From assembly GCF_016741935.1 (NCBI RefSeq), contig NZ_JAERRG010000001.1:1736001-1800000 (forward strand): DNA of 64,000 nt, in the 5' to 3' direction. Positions 33,975 to 42,404 of the stretch are shown here, piece after piece. The stretch is from Streptomyces endocoffeicus (GTDB taxonomy: Bacteria > Actinomycetota > Actinomycetes > Streptomycetales > Streptomycetaceae). Below the pieces are notes generated by a model. The model had not been told where the DNA came from and did not search any database. It saw only the letters and a list, made by a program, of their open reading frames with translations. Numbering within the stretch: the first letter of the stretch is position 1; each line of letters starts with the position of its first letter. The translations under genes were made by a program, and so were the position numbers.

Positions 33975-34904
33975 TCAGGCCGCCTTTCCCAGGCGTACCC
34001 GCGGGTCGAGCAGCGGGTACGCCAGGTCGATGAGGAGTTGGACGAAGACCGCCAGCGCGGCGGTGACCAGCACGGTCGCCTGGATCAGCGGATAGTCGCG
34101 GGTCTCCAGGGCGCGGACGACCAGCGAGCCGACCCCGGGCCAGCCGAAGACCACCTCGACCACCACGACACCGTTGAGCATCGCGGCGAACCGGGTGCCG
34201 AGCGCGGTGAGCACCGGGATGGCGGAGTTGCCCATGGCGTAGCGCCAGGTCAGCACGCGGGTCGAGACCCCGCGGGAGCGGGCGACGGTGACGTACGGCG
34301 AGGCGAGGGCCGCCACCATCTCCCGGCGGACCAGCCGGGAGATCAGCGCCATCTGGAGGATCGCCACGGTGACGGTGGGCAGGATCAGTCCGCCCCAGGT
34401 GGTGAAGCCGGATGCGGGCAGCACCGGGACGGCCACGGCGAAGAGGGTCAGCAGCATCACGCCGATCCAGAAGTCCGGCATGGACTGCCCGGCGATGGTC
34501 AGCACATTGGCGCCCAGCTCCCGCTTGGTGTCGGCACGGCGGGCCATCCACACGCCGAGCGGCACGGCCACCACGGTGGTGAGGGCGATCGCGGAGAGGG
34601 AGAGGGTGATGGTGTAGGGCACCCGGTCGAGCACCACGTCCAGGGCGGGCGCGTGGAAGGAGTAGCTGGTGCCGAGGTCGCCGGTGAACAGATCGCGCAG
34701 GAAGAGCCCGTACTGGGTGAGCAGTCCGCGGTCGAGGCCGAACTGCTCCCGGATCCGGGCGAGGTCCGCGCTGGAGGGGTTGGGCCCGGCCAGGGCGGCG
34801 GCGGGATCGCCGGGGGCCATGCGGACCAGGACGAAGACGGTGGAGAGGGTCAGGAAGACGGTCAGGACGCTCTGGCCCAGGCGGCGTATCAGATAGCGCG
34901 TCAC
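33975..34904 (-). CDS. oligopeptide-type ABC transporter permease (OppB-like)
   Basis: A 309-residue permease starting MTRYLIRRLGQSVLTVFLTLS, typical of OppB. A periplasmic loop of about 50 residues follows the first helix. The EAA loop (YVTVARSRGVSTRVLTWRYAMGN) and the final helices are conserved. It begins 3 bp after the binding-protein gene, so the operon order is SBP, OppB, OppC, OppD, OppF. Confidence 0.9.
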   Translation of the reverse strand: MTRYLIRRLGQSVLTVFLTLSTVFVLVRMAPGDPAAALAGPNPSSADLARIREQFGLDRGLLTQYGLFLRDLFTGDLGTSYSFHAPALDVVLDRVPYTITLSLSAIALTTVVAVPLGVWMARRADTKRELGANVLTIAGQSMPDFWIGVMLLTLFAVAVPVLPASGFTTWGGLILPTVTVAILQMALISRLVRREMVAALASPYVTVARSRGVSTRVLTWRYAMGNSAIPVLTALGTRFAAMLNGVVVVEVVFGWPGVGSLVVRALETRDYPLIQATVLVTAALAVFVQLLIDLAYPLLDPRVRLGKAA

Positions 34905-34907
34905 GGC

Positions 34908-36482
34908 TCAGCCCTCCAGACGCACGGCGGCGAGGTCGTAGGAGTTGAGCTGGAGCAGGCCCACGTCGCGCACCCGGGCGCGGCGGGCCAGCACCACATC
35001 GGGGACGAAGGCCCACAGGCAGGGGCGGGTGTCCCAGATCTGCTTCTGGACGGCGGCGAGCCGCTCGTTCCGCGTCTTCTCGTCGGTTTCGGCGGAGGCG
35101 TCGGCCAGCCGGGTGGCGATCCGGGGGAAGACATAGCCCTGGTAGGTGTCCCGGCTCTTTTCCTTCTCCGGCGTGCCGCCGTACATGCCCTGGAGGCTGG
35201 TGGAGGCGTGGCCGGTGGGGACGGAGAAGCCGTTGCCGAGGACGTCCCAGTCGCCGCGGCGGCCCTGCCGCCACTGCTGGATGTCGCCGCCCGGTTCGAA
35301 CTGCTGGAGGCTGGCGCGGACGCCGGCCCCGCGCAGCATCTCCAGCACGGCCTCCATCACCGAGGTGTCCGCGGGGAACTCGCCCGACTCCCAGATGATC
35401 TTCACCTTGAGATCGCTCGCGCCCAGCGCGGCGAGGCGCTTGCGGGCCTCGCCGGGGTCGTGGACGTAACGCCCGGTGCGTACGGCCCCCTTGAGGGCGA
35501 GCGGGACGACACCCTCGGCCTGCTGGGCCGAGTCGGTGAGCACATCGCGCACCAGGGCCTCGCCGTCGATGGCGTAGCTGAGCGCCTCGCGCACCCGGGC
35601 GTCGGCCAGCGGATGTCCGCGCGGTTTGCGGAAGTTGAAGAACAGCTGGTTGACGCGGGTGCCCGAGGTGCGGTCCAGGCGCACCCCCGGCAGGCCCTTG
35701 AGCTGCTCGGCGGAGTCGGGGGTGATGGTGTCGATGACGTCCAGCTCACCGCTGCGCACGGCGACGACACGGCTGGACTCCTCGGGCACGAAGCGCACCC
35801 GGACCCGGTCCACGGTGGGGCGGCGGCCCCAGTACCGGGGGTTGGCGGCCAGGGTGTACTCACCGGTGCCGGAGTTGGCCGAGGTGACCACGTACGGGCC
35901 GGAGCCCGCCCCGCCGGACAGCTCCTCGGGCCGGTTCCTGGCGGCCGGGCTGATCAGGATGTTGGCCATCAGCTGGTCGAGGATGGGCACCGGGCGCTTG
36001 GTGTGCAGCCGGAAGGTGCGCTCGTCGACCGGCTCGACGGTGGGCATCTCGGGGAAGAGACCGACGATGAACGAGCCGTTGACGCCCGCGTACATCTTGA
36101 GCGCGGTCGAGACGTCCTTGACGGTGACCGGGGTTCCGTCGGAGTAGCGGACCCCCTCGCGCAGCCGCACCGTCCAGGCGGTGGGCTCGGTCATCTCGAA
36201 GCGGTCGGCGAGCACGAGTTCGGGGCGGAGCCCCTTGCCGATCCGGGTCAGCGCCTGGCGCACGGCGCGCTGCACCGTGACCGCCGCGTCGAACTGGTTG
36301 AGCTTGTTGTCCAGGCTGACCAGCGAGCGGTTCAGCCCGAGACTGATGGCGCCGGGCCCGGGGGCTCCGGTGGGCCCCGCGCACCCGGTGAGCGGGGCGA
36401 GGGCCATACCTGCTGAGGCGCCTGCTCCGAGGCGCAGCACGGACCGGCGGCTGAGGGCCGGAGCGTTGGGGATACGGGTCAT
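34908..36482 (-). CDS. ABC transporter substrate-binding lipoprotein (family 5), Tat-type
   Basis: A 524-residue family-5 extracellular solute-binding protein. The leader has a twin-Arg motif (SRRSVLRLG) and ends in PLTGC, so it is probably a Tat-exported lipoprotein. The mature domain shows AWTVRLREGVRYSDGTPVTVKDV and VRFVPEESSRVVAVRSGELDVI, standard for peptide/oligosaccharide binding proteins. ATG at 36482 follows GAGAGG by six bases; a longer frame would bury that site. It starts the minus-strand transport operon and faces the divergent kinase operon. Confidence 0.9.
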   Translation of the reverse strand: MTRIPNAPALSRRSVLRLGAGASAGMALAPLTGCAGPTGAPGPGAISLGLNRSLVSLDNKLNQFDAAVTVQRAVRQALTRIGKGLRPELVLADRFEMTEPTAWTVRLREGVRYSDGTPVTVKDVSTALKMYAGVNGSFIVGLFPEMPTVEPVDERTFRLHTKRPVPILDQLMANILISPAARNRPEELSGGAGSGPYVVTSANSGTGEYTLAANPRYWGRRPTVDRVRVRFVPEESSRVVAVRSGELDVIDTITPDSAEQLKGLPGVRLDRTSGTRVNQLFFNFRKPRGHPLADARVREALSYAIDGEALVRDVLTDSAQQAEGVVPLALKGAVRTGRYVHDPGEARKRLAALGASDLKVKIIWESGEFPADTSVMEAVLEMLRGAGVRASLQQFEPGGDIQQWRQGRRGDWDVLGNGFSVPTGHASTSLQGMYGGTPEKEKSRDTYQGYVFPRIATRLADASAETDEKTRNERLAAVQKQIWDTRPCLWAFVPDVVLARRARVRDVGLLQLNSYDLAAVRLEG

Positions 36483-36728
36483 CGTTGACCTCTCGGCGTT
36501 CCTGAGGCGAGCGACGTGCTGGGCGAGCGACCTGCTCGCACGACTCGTGCGGCGCCCGGATGAGGGCCGTACGGGTCGAAGTGTCGCGGCGGTCACCGTG
36601 ACATGACTGCGCGCTTTACGCAATACTTCTCGCGCACTTCGCGCAACGTATGTCATCATCGGGGCCACGGAGACGATGCCCACGGTGTTGGGCCACTCCG
36701 CCTGTCATGGTCATTCGAGGAGGTACCG
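36483..36728. promoter_or_regulatory. divergent control region with TTYNCGCAA-like iterons
   Basis: In the AT-richer middle, three related sites follow each other: CTTTACGCAA (36614-36623), TTCTCGCGCA (36627-36636) and CTTCGCGCAA (36637-36646). They lie between the transporter and kinase genes and could bind the DeoR-type regulator encoded at 39.9 kb. AGGAGG (36718-36723) is the ribosome-binding site of the kinase gene. Confidence 0.45.
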
Positions 36729-38777
36729 GTGGACATGACACCCAGCCGGAGGCTGCTGGCCATCGCGGATGACCTGTCGGGCGCCGCGGAGGTGGCGGCC
36801 GCGGTTTGCTCGCGCACAACACGCAGTCGGGTGCTGCTCTTCGGGGGGCCGGGCGCCGCCGGCATGGCAACGGCCCTTCGCCCCCGCCATGTCGGCGAGG
36901 CGACCGTCCTGGACCTGGACTCCCGGTACCGCCCGGCGGCGGAGGCTGCGGAGGCGGTCCGCGGGGCGCTGCGGATGTCCTGGCCGGACGGGGGCACCCA
37001 GGACGCCTCGGGCGCGCGGGACACCCTGGACACCTCGGGCGCCCTGGACACCTCGGAAGCGCTGGACACCTTCGTCCTGAAGAAGATCGACTCGCTGCTG
37101 CGGGGCAATGTCGCCGCTGAGATCGCCGCGCTCGCGGAGGACGGGGCGGGGGTGGTGCTCGCCCCCGCGCTGCCGATCGCCGGGCGCGTGGTGCGCTCGG
37201 GGGTGGTCCACATCGGCGGAGTGCCGCTCCACGAGGGCGACGCATGGCGCGCCGAGGCCGTCCCCCCGCCCGCCTCGGTGGCCCGGGCGCTCGGCGGCCT
37301 GCCGACCGCCCTGATCCCGCTCACGACCGTACGGTCCTCCCGCCCCACCCTGCTCACCGCCCTGCGCGCGGCCGCGACGGCCGGACGGGTGGCCATCTGC
37401 GACGCGGAAACGGACGCGGATCTCGACGCGATCGTCGAGGCATCGCTCGCGGACGGCCCCGGGATGCGACTGGTCGGCTCGGGCGGCCTGGCCCTGGCAG
37501 TGGGCCGCCACCTGGCGACGGCGCCTCATGCCACGGCGGCCCCGGCCACCGGGGGCCCGGCTACCCCCGCCCCCACCACGGCGCAGGCCACGGCCGGAGG
37601 CCGGGCCGCCACCTCCGACCCCACCACGGCCCCGGCCGGAGGCCAGGGCGCCACCCCCGACCCCAGCACGGCGCAGGCCGGAGGCCGGGTCGCCACCCCC
37701 GACCCCAGCACGGCGCAGGCCACGGCCGGAGGCCAGGTCGCCACCCCCGACCCCACCACGGCCCCGGGTGGAGGCCAGGTCGCCACCCCCGCCACCGCCA
37801 TGGCCGCTCCCGCCGCCACGAGCCCGGCCGTGCCCGACGCCGAACCGGTTGCGGCCGCCGCAGCGGCAGCGCCATCCGCGAGCACCGGAACCGCCACCGA
37901 CGCGACTACGGCTCCGACCGCCGCCACCCGGGGTATCCCCGCCACCACACCAACGGGGGCAGCCGCACCGGCAGCCGGGGCGGCGACGACCTCGGCCCGC
38001 ACCGGACCCACCTCCGACACCCCCACCGCCCCAGCCGCCACCGCGAGCCGGGCCGCCACCCCCGCCACCACACCGCCGACAGGGGCCGCCGGAACGGCGA
38101 CGCCCTCGGCGGGCGCCGGGCGGCCCGTGCTGGTCGTCGTGGGCACGGCCGAACCCGCGGCCGTTGAGCAGGTCCGGCGGCTGGTCGAGGACGGGGCCAC
38201 CCATCACCGGCTACCGCTCCCCGAGTTGCTGTCGGACGGTCCCCCGGTGCGGCTGCCCCCGATGACAGACCCGGTCACCGTCGTCTCCCTCGCCCCGTCC
38301 GGCCCCACGCCGCCGACGACGGACACCGCTCCCATCCCGTCCCCCCGTCCCGCGCACGAGGCCGTCGGCCCCGACACCACAGCGCCCCCGGCGCCCGGCC
38401 CCCGGCGCGCCACCCCGCCGACGTCCGGCGGCGGGACCGACCGCACAGGCCCGGAGCAGTCGGCGGGCGCCGGGCCCGGGTCCGGGCGGCGGCTGGTGCT
38501 CGGGCTCGCCCGGGCCATCGGCGCGGCCGTCGCCGCGCACGACGGGGCCATCGACCTCGTGCTGACCGGTGGCGAGACGGCGCGCCGGGTGCTGGACGCG
38601 CTGGCGGTGACCGAGCTCGATCCGGTCGGCCAGGTGCACCACGGCGCCGTCCACCTCCGCACCCCCGACGGGCGATCCGTCGTGACCCGACCGGGCAGCT
38701 TCGGCGATCCCGACTCCCTGCGTCACATCACCCAGGCGCTGCGCCCCCACCCGACCGAACGGAAGGTCACCTCATGA
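36729..38777 (+). CDS. four-carbon acid sugar kinase family (DUF1537) with long low-complexity insertions
   Basis: A 682-residue protein. The N-terminal domain (to about residue 260) has the family ADDLSGAAEVAAAV and DSRYRP blocks, and FVLKKIDSLLRGN. The C-terminal nucleotide-binding part has VLVVVGTAEPAAVEQVRR and LVLTGGETARRVLDAL. Family members are about 420-480 residues. The excess comes from two Ala/Pro/Thr/Gly-rich stretches at about residues 265-460 and 525-580. The first is built from 42-48 bp repeats. The kinase phosphorylates threonate or erythronate-type acids. GTG at 36729 is five bases after AGGAGG; ATG at 36735 is possible. It overlaps the PdxA-type gene by 4 bp. Confidence 0.82.
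   Translation: MDMTPSRRLLAIADDLSGAAEVAAAVCSRTTRSRVLLFGGPGAAGMATALRPRHVGEATVLDLDSRYRPAAEAAEAVRGALRMSWPDGGTQDASGARDTLDTSGALDTSEALDTFVLKKIDSLLRGNVAAEIAALAEDGAGVVLAPALPIAGRVVRSGVVHIGGVPLHEGDAWRAEAVPPPASVARALGGLPTALIPLTTVRSSRPTLLTALRAAATAGRVAICDAETDADLDAIVEASLADGPGMRLVGSGGLALAVGRHLATAPHATAAPATGGPATPAPTTAQATAGGRAATSDPTTAPAGGQGATPDPSTAQAGGRVATPDPSTAQATAGGQVATPDPTTAPGGGQVATPATAMAAPAATSPAVPDAEPVAAAAAAAPSASTGTATDATTAPTAATRGIPATTPTGAAAPAAGAATTSARTGPTSDTPTAPAATASRAATPATTPPTGAAGTATPSAGAGRPVLVVVGTAEPAAVEQVRRLVEDGATHHRLPLPELLSDGPPVRLPPMTDPVTVVSLAPSGPTPPTTDTAPIPSPRPAHEAVGPDTTAPPAPGPRRATPPTSGGGTDRTGPEQSAGAGPGSGRRLVLGLARAIGAAVAAHDGAIDLVLTGGETARRVLDALAVTELDPVGQVHHGAVHLRTPDGRSVVTRPGSFGDPDSLRHITQALRPHPTERKVTS
37521..37800 (+). 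repeat. 42-48 bp tandem repeats inside the DUF1537 kinase gene
   Basis: Five or so copies of a unit built from GGAGGCCRGGTCGCC, ACCCCCGACCCC and ASCACGGCSCMGGCC, some with a 6-bp ACGGCC insertion. All lengths keep the reading frame, encoding (A)GG-x-VATPDP-x-TA. The repeat separates the two kinase domains. Confidence 0.75.
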
Positions 38778-39829
38778 ACTCCTCCCCCCACCTCGCCCCC
38801 ACCGGGGCCGCTGGTGCGGACACCGATGCCGCCCCGCTTCCGCTGATCGCGGTCACCATGGGCGACGGCGCGGGCATCGGACCCGAGGTGGTCGTCCCCG
38901 CGCTGCTCGACCCGGACACCCTGCGGCGCTGCCGTCCGGTGGTCATCGGGGACGCGGAGCGGCTGCGGCAGGCCGCCCGGCTGCGCGACATCGCGTGCGA
39001 GGTCGTCACCGTGGCCGCGCCCGGCGAGGCGGCGTTCACCCCGGGCCGGATCAACGTCATCGACCTCGGGCTGCTCCCCGCCGATCTGCCCTGGGGCGAG
39101 CTCTCCCCCATCGCCGGGGACGCGGCGTACCAGTACATACGGACCGCCGCCGGACTCGCCATGAACGGTGCGGTGCAAGGCATCTGCACGGCGCCGCTCA
39201 ACAAGAAGGCGCTGCACGCGGGCGGCCATGTCTTCCCCGGCCACACCGAGCTGCTGGCCCATCTCACCGGGGTCGAGGAGGTGTCGATGATGCTGGCCAC
39301 CCCCACGGTGAAGGTCATCCACGTCACCACCCACATCGGCCTCGTCGACGCCGTGCGGAGGATCGAGCCCGGCCTGGTCGAGCGCACCGTGCGCCGCGGC
39401 CATGAGGCGATGGTCCGCGCCGGCACCCCCGAACCGGTGATCGGGGTGTGCGGGATCAATCCGCACGCCGGTGAGAACGGCCTGTTCGGCTACGGCGAGG
39501 AGGAGGAGAAGATCGTGCCCGCGCTGGAGGTGCTGCGCGCGGACGGCATCGACGCCCGCGGTCCGCTCCCCGCCGACACGGCCTTCTTCCTGGCCGGGCG
39601 CGGGGACTACGACCTGATCGTGGCGATGTACCACGACCAGGGGCACGGCCCGGTGAAGGTGCTGGGCCTGGAGGCCGGGGTCAATCTGACCGTCGGCCTG
39701 CCGGTCATCCGCACCTCCGTCGACCACGGCACCGCCTTCGACATCGCGGGTACGGGCACGGCCGACGCCGGTAGCATGATCGAGGCGCTGCGGCAGGCCG
39801 CCGAGATGTCGCCGTCCCCCGCCCGCTGA
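38774..39829 (+). CDS. pdxA2: PdxA-family 4-phosphothreonate/erythronate-type dehydrogenase
   Basis: A 351-residue PdxA-family NAD-dependent dehydrogenase. TMGDGAGIGPEVV, GHTELLAHLTG, CGINPHAGENGLFG and YHDQGHGPVKVLG carry the metal- and substrate-binding residues. Beside a DUF1537 kinase it is most likely the catabolic PdxA2 form, which oxidises and decarboxylates 4-phospho-threonate or erythronate to dihydroxyacetone phosphate, rather than the vitamin B6 enzyme. ATG overlaps the kinase stop (ATGA), so the two enzymes are coupled. Confidence 0.87.
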   Translation: MNSSPHLAPTGAAGADTDAAPLPLIAVTMGDGAGIGPEVVVPALLDPDTLRRCRPVVIGDAERLRQAARLRDIACEVVTVAAPGEAAFTPGRINVIDLGLLPADLPWGELSPIAGDAAYQYIRTAAGLAMNGAVQGICTAPLNKKALHAGGHVFPGHTELLAHLTGVEEVSMMLATPTVKVIHVTTHIGLVDAVRRIEPGLVERTVRRGHEAMVRAGTPEPVIGVCGINPHAGENGLFGYGEEEEKIVPALEVLRADGIDARGPLPADTAFFLAGRGDYDLIVAMYHDQGHGPVKVLGLEAGVNLTVGLPVIRTSVDHGTAFDIAGTGTADAGSMIEALRQAAEMSPSPAR

Positions 39830-39869
39830 CCCGCAGAGCCACGTCGAGGAACGCGAGGCCCAGTCCACG

Positions 39870-40664
39870 GTGAAGAACGCGAAAGACATGCCGGTGAACG
39901 GAGCGCGCGCCCGGCGCGACCAGATCGTCCACCTGGCCACGACCACGGGTCTGACCAGCGTGGAGGAACTGTCCCGCACCTTCGGGGTCACCGCCTCCAC
40001 CATCCGCCGCGACCTCGCCCAGCTCACCGCGGACGGTCGGCTGGCGCGGACGTACGGCGGGGCGATGGCCCTGGTGGCCCACCCGGAGGCGTCGCTGCGG
40101 CAGCGCACGGGCGAGGCGTTCGAGGCCAAGCGGGCCATCGCGCTCTGGGCGGCGTCGACGGTGCGCGCCGGGGAGACGGTGCTGCTCGACGCCGGGTCGA
40201 CCGTCGGCGCCCTCGCGCATGAACTGCGCACCGCCGAGGGGCTCACGGTCGCCACGACCGGGCTCACCGCGCTGCAGGAGCTCGCCGATGTGGAGACCGT
40301 GCAGGTGGAATGTCTCGGCGGTACGCTCCGCCCGCTGAGCCAGAGCTTCCTCGGCCCGCTCGCCGAGGCCGCCCTGGAGCGCATGACCTTCGACCGGGTC
40401 TTCCTGGGCGCCGACGGGGTGACGGCCGAACACGGCATCTGCGAGGCGGATCTGCGCCAGACCCGTCTGAAGGAGCTGATGGCCCGCCGGGCGGAGGCGG
40501 TGTACGTCCTGGCCCACTCGGCGAAGATCGGCCGCCGCCCCTTCCACACCTGGGTACGGCTGCCGCCCGGCTGGACACTGGTGACCGACGGCGACGCGGA
40601 CCCCGAGGAGATTCGCGCGCTGCGCGCCCAGGGGGTCGAGGTCACGGTCGTCGAGGGCGAGTAG
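39870..40664 (+). CDS. DeoR/GlpR-family transcriptional regulator
   Basis: A 264-residue DeoR-type regulator. The N-terminal winged helix (VEELSRTFGVTASTIRRDLAQLTADGRLARTYGGA) is followed by the DeoRC sensor (LLDAGSTVGALAHELR, VFLGADGVTAEHGICEADL, VYVLAHSAKIG). It binds a phosphorylated sugar intermediate. Third gene of the kinase/dehydrogenase operon, 40 bp downstream, so it probably controls this operon and perhaps the divergent transporter. The GTG start at 39870 has only a distant GCGAGG; ATG at 39888 is an alternative. Confidence 0.87.
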   Translation: MKNAKDMPVNGARARRDQIVHLATTTGLTSVEELSRTFGVTASTIRRDLAQLTADGRLARTYGGAMALVAHPEASLRQRTGEAFEAKRAIALWAASTVRAGETVLLDAGSTVGALAHELRTAEGLTVATTGLTALQELADVETVQVECLGGTLRPLSQSFLGPLAEAALERMTFDRVFLGADGVTAEHGICEADLRQTRLKELMARRAEAVYVLAHSAKIGRRPFHTWVRLPPGWTLVTDGDADPEEIRALRAQGVEVTVVEGE

Positions 40665-40938
40665 CCCCCGCCTGTCTGGGCCGCACCTGCCTGGGCCCCG
40701 CCTGCCTGAGCCGCACACCCATCGCGCGTGAGCCGCGCACATCATGCGCGGTCCGCGCACCCATCGTACGTACGATGTGGGTGAGCGATGGATGGTCCGG
40801 ATTTCCGTTTCCGGGATCCGGATCAGGAAAACGTCGCATGGCGACAGCGACCGCCGAGACCATGCGTATATCCCAGGGGACCGGGGCACCCGCCCCGGAA
40901 GTGACGTGGCCACCAGCCCAAGAGCTTTGGAGGACACC
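40665..40938. promoter_or_regulatory. intergenic region with a perfect 16-bp palindrome
   Basis: CATCGTACGTACGATG at 40762-40777 is a perfect palindrome about 160 bp upstream of the proline-rich gene and looks like an operator. Before it, CCTGCCTGRGCCGCAC-type direct repeats (about 40671-40725) follow the regulator gene. GGAGGA at 40929-40934 is the ribosome-binding site for the GTG at 40939. Confidence 0.5.
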
Positions 40939-41232
40939 GTGGCACGGCAGACCGACCCGACCCCCATCCACCCGACGCTGCGAGAACCCGGGCCGCCGTC
41001 TCCGACCCCGTCGCCCGGTCCGGGCGGACCCGAACCGGGTCCCGCACCGGGCCCCGTGCCCGGACCGCCCCCGGGTCCGCCGCCCGACCCGATTCCCACT
41101 CCTCCGCCCGAGCCGCCGCCGAGCCCCACCCCCGGCCCCACACCGGACCCGTCCCCCGATCCGGTGCCCAGGCCGCCGGGCCCGGACCCGGTGCCTGACC
41201 CCTCACCGGCGCCCGGCCCCTTGACCCGGTGA
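40939..41232 (+). CDS. small proline-rich protein
   Basis: A 97-residue protein, nearly half proline, with PGP, PPP and PDP runs over a backbone of Gly, Glu, Asp, Thr and Ser (PGPPPGPPPDPIPTPPPEP is typical). It has no signal peptide or membrane segment. Composition predicts an extended polyproline-II chain. GTG at 40939 is four bases after GGAGGA, and a strong hairpin follows the stop, supporting a real transcription unit. Function is unknown; similar short Pro-rich proteins occur across Streptomyces. Upstream in-frame codons lack a ribosome-binding site. Confidence 0.6.
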   Translation: MARQTDPTPIHPTLREPGPPSPTPSPGPGGPEPGPAPGPVPGPPPGPPPDPIPTPPPEPPPSPTPGPTPDPSPDPVPRPPGPDPVPDPSPAPGPLTR

Positions 41233-41239
41233 GTCCCCT

Positions 41240-41278
41240 GACCCGGTGAGCCTGTTGACCCGGTGGGCTCACCGGGTC
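41240..41278 (+). terminator. 12-bp perfect stem after the proline-rich gene
   Basis: GACCCGGTGAGC (41240-41251) pairs perfectly with GCTCACCGGGTC (41267-41278) across a 15-base loop. It begins 8 bp after the stop. The left arm is part of three direct copies of TGACCCGGTGRG (41222, 41239 and 41256). Confidence 0.7.
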
Positions 41279-41368
41279 GGTGAGCGCCCGGGTGGCGTAA
41301 CAGCGGTGGGTGCCGCGGCGGCCAGGGTGAGATCGTCGGACGGAACCGGACCGGCAAAGGAGAAGCAG

Positions 41369-42337
41369 ATGGCCACCACCGCTCCGGCCCGCCCCGTCCT
41401 CGAACCCGCCGCCGCGGCGTTCGCCGAGGCCACCGCCAAACCGCCGTATCCGTACCAGGTGACGCCCGCCGAGGGCCGTCGCACGCTCGACGAGGTGCAG
41501 TCGGGCGAGGTGCCCAAACCCGAGGTGGACGAGGAGTGGATCAGCGTCGGGGGAGTCCCGGCGGGTGGCGTCAGGGCGCGGATCCTGCGCCCTCCGAAGG
41601 CCGTCGGCACCCTTCCGGCGATTCTCTACATCCACGGCGCGGGCTGGGTGTTCGGCAACGCCCACACTCATGACCGGCTGGTCCGGGAACTGGCGGTCCG
41701 GGTGGGCGCCGCGGTCGTCTTCCCCGAGTACGACCTCTCCCCCGAGGCCCACTACCCGGTGGCGCTGGAGCAGAGCTACGCGGTGGGCCAGTGGATCGTG
41801 GCCCACGGCGAGGGCGCGGGGCTCGACGCCTCCCGGATCGCGGTGGCCGGGGACTCGGTGGGCGGCAACATGGCCATCGCCCTCACCCTGCTCGCCAAGG
41901 AGCGCGGCGATCTGCCGCTGGTGCGGCAGGTGCTCTTCTACCCGGTGACCGACGCCGCCTTCGACACCGGCTCCTACGAGCAGTTCGCCGAGGGCTACTT
42001 CCTCACCCGTGAGGCGATGAAGTGGTTCTGGGACCAGTACACCACCGACCCGGCGCAGCGCTCCGAGATCACCGCCTCCCCGCTGCGCGCCACCCCCGAC
42101 CAGCTAGCCGGGTTGCCGCCCGCCCTGGTCATCACCGGCGAGGCGGATGTGCTGCGCGACGAGGGCGAGGCGTACGCGGCCAGGCTGCGGGAGGCCGGGG
42201 TGCCGGTCACCGCCCTGCGGATGCAGGGGATCATCCATGACTTCCTGATGCTGGACGCGCTGCGCGACACCCGGGCCGCACGGGCTGCGCTCACCCTGGC
42301 CGTGGACACCCTGCGGGACTCGCTGGGCACCGCCTGA
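41369..42337 (+). CDS. alpha/beta hydrolase, hormone-sensitive-lipase-type esterase
   Basis: A 322-residue esterase. The oxyanion motif is IHGAGWVFG (HGGGW type with Ala in the second Gly position). The nucleophile elbow is AGDSVGGNMA, and the catalytic His lies in GIIHDFLML; Asp is in ITGEADVLRDEG. It hydrolyses short-chain esters, substrate unknown, in the cytoplasm. ATG at 41369 follows AAGGAGA by five bases. It appears monocistronic, ending before a convergent DNA-repair gene. Confidence 0.87.
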   Translation: MATTAPARPVLEPAAAAFAEATAKPPYPYQVTPAEGRRTLDEVQSGEVPKPEVDEEWISVGGVPAGGVRARILRPPKAVGTLPAILYIHGAGWVFGNAHTHDRLVRELAVRVGAAVVFPEYDLSPEAHYPVALEQSYAVGQWIVAHGEGAGLDASRIAVAGDSVGGNMAIALTLLAKERGDLPLVRQVLFYPVTDAAFDTGSYEQFAEGYFLTREAMKWFWDQYTTDPAQRSEITASPLRATPDQLAGLPPALVITGEADVLRDEGEAYAARLREAGVPVTALRMQGIIHDFLMLDALRDTRAARAALTLAVDTLRDSLGTA

Positions 42338-42381
42338 GGAACCCCGCGCCTGAAGAACCCCGCCCCGGATGACCCGCCGCC

Positions 42382-42394
42382 CCGCCTCAGGCGG
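42382..42394. terminator. short GC palindrome between convergent genes
   Basis: CCGCCTCAGGCGG is a 13-base perfect inverted repeat, and CCCGCCTCAGGCG recurs at 42399-42411. The site separates the esterase gene from the convergent HhH-GPD gene and may end both transcripts. Confidence 0.4.
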
Positions 42395-42404
42395 ATGACC
42401 CGCC

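Noticed and set aside
33606..36416. Plus-strand frame of over 900 codons opposite the permease and binding-protein genes
   Set aside because: Antisense shadow of a well-supported transport operon.
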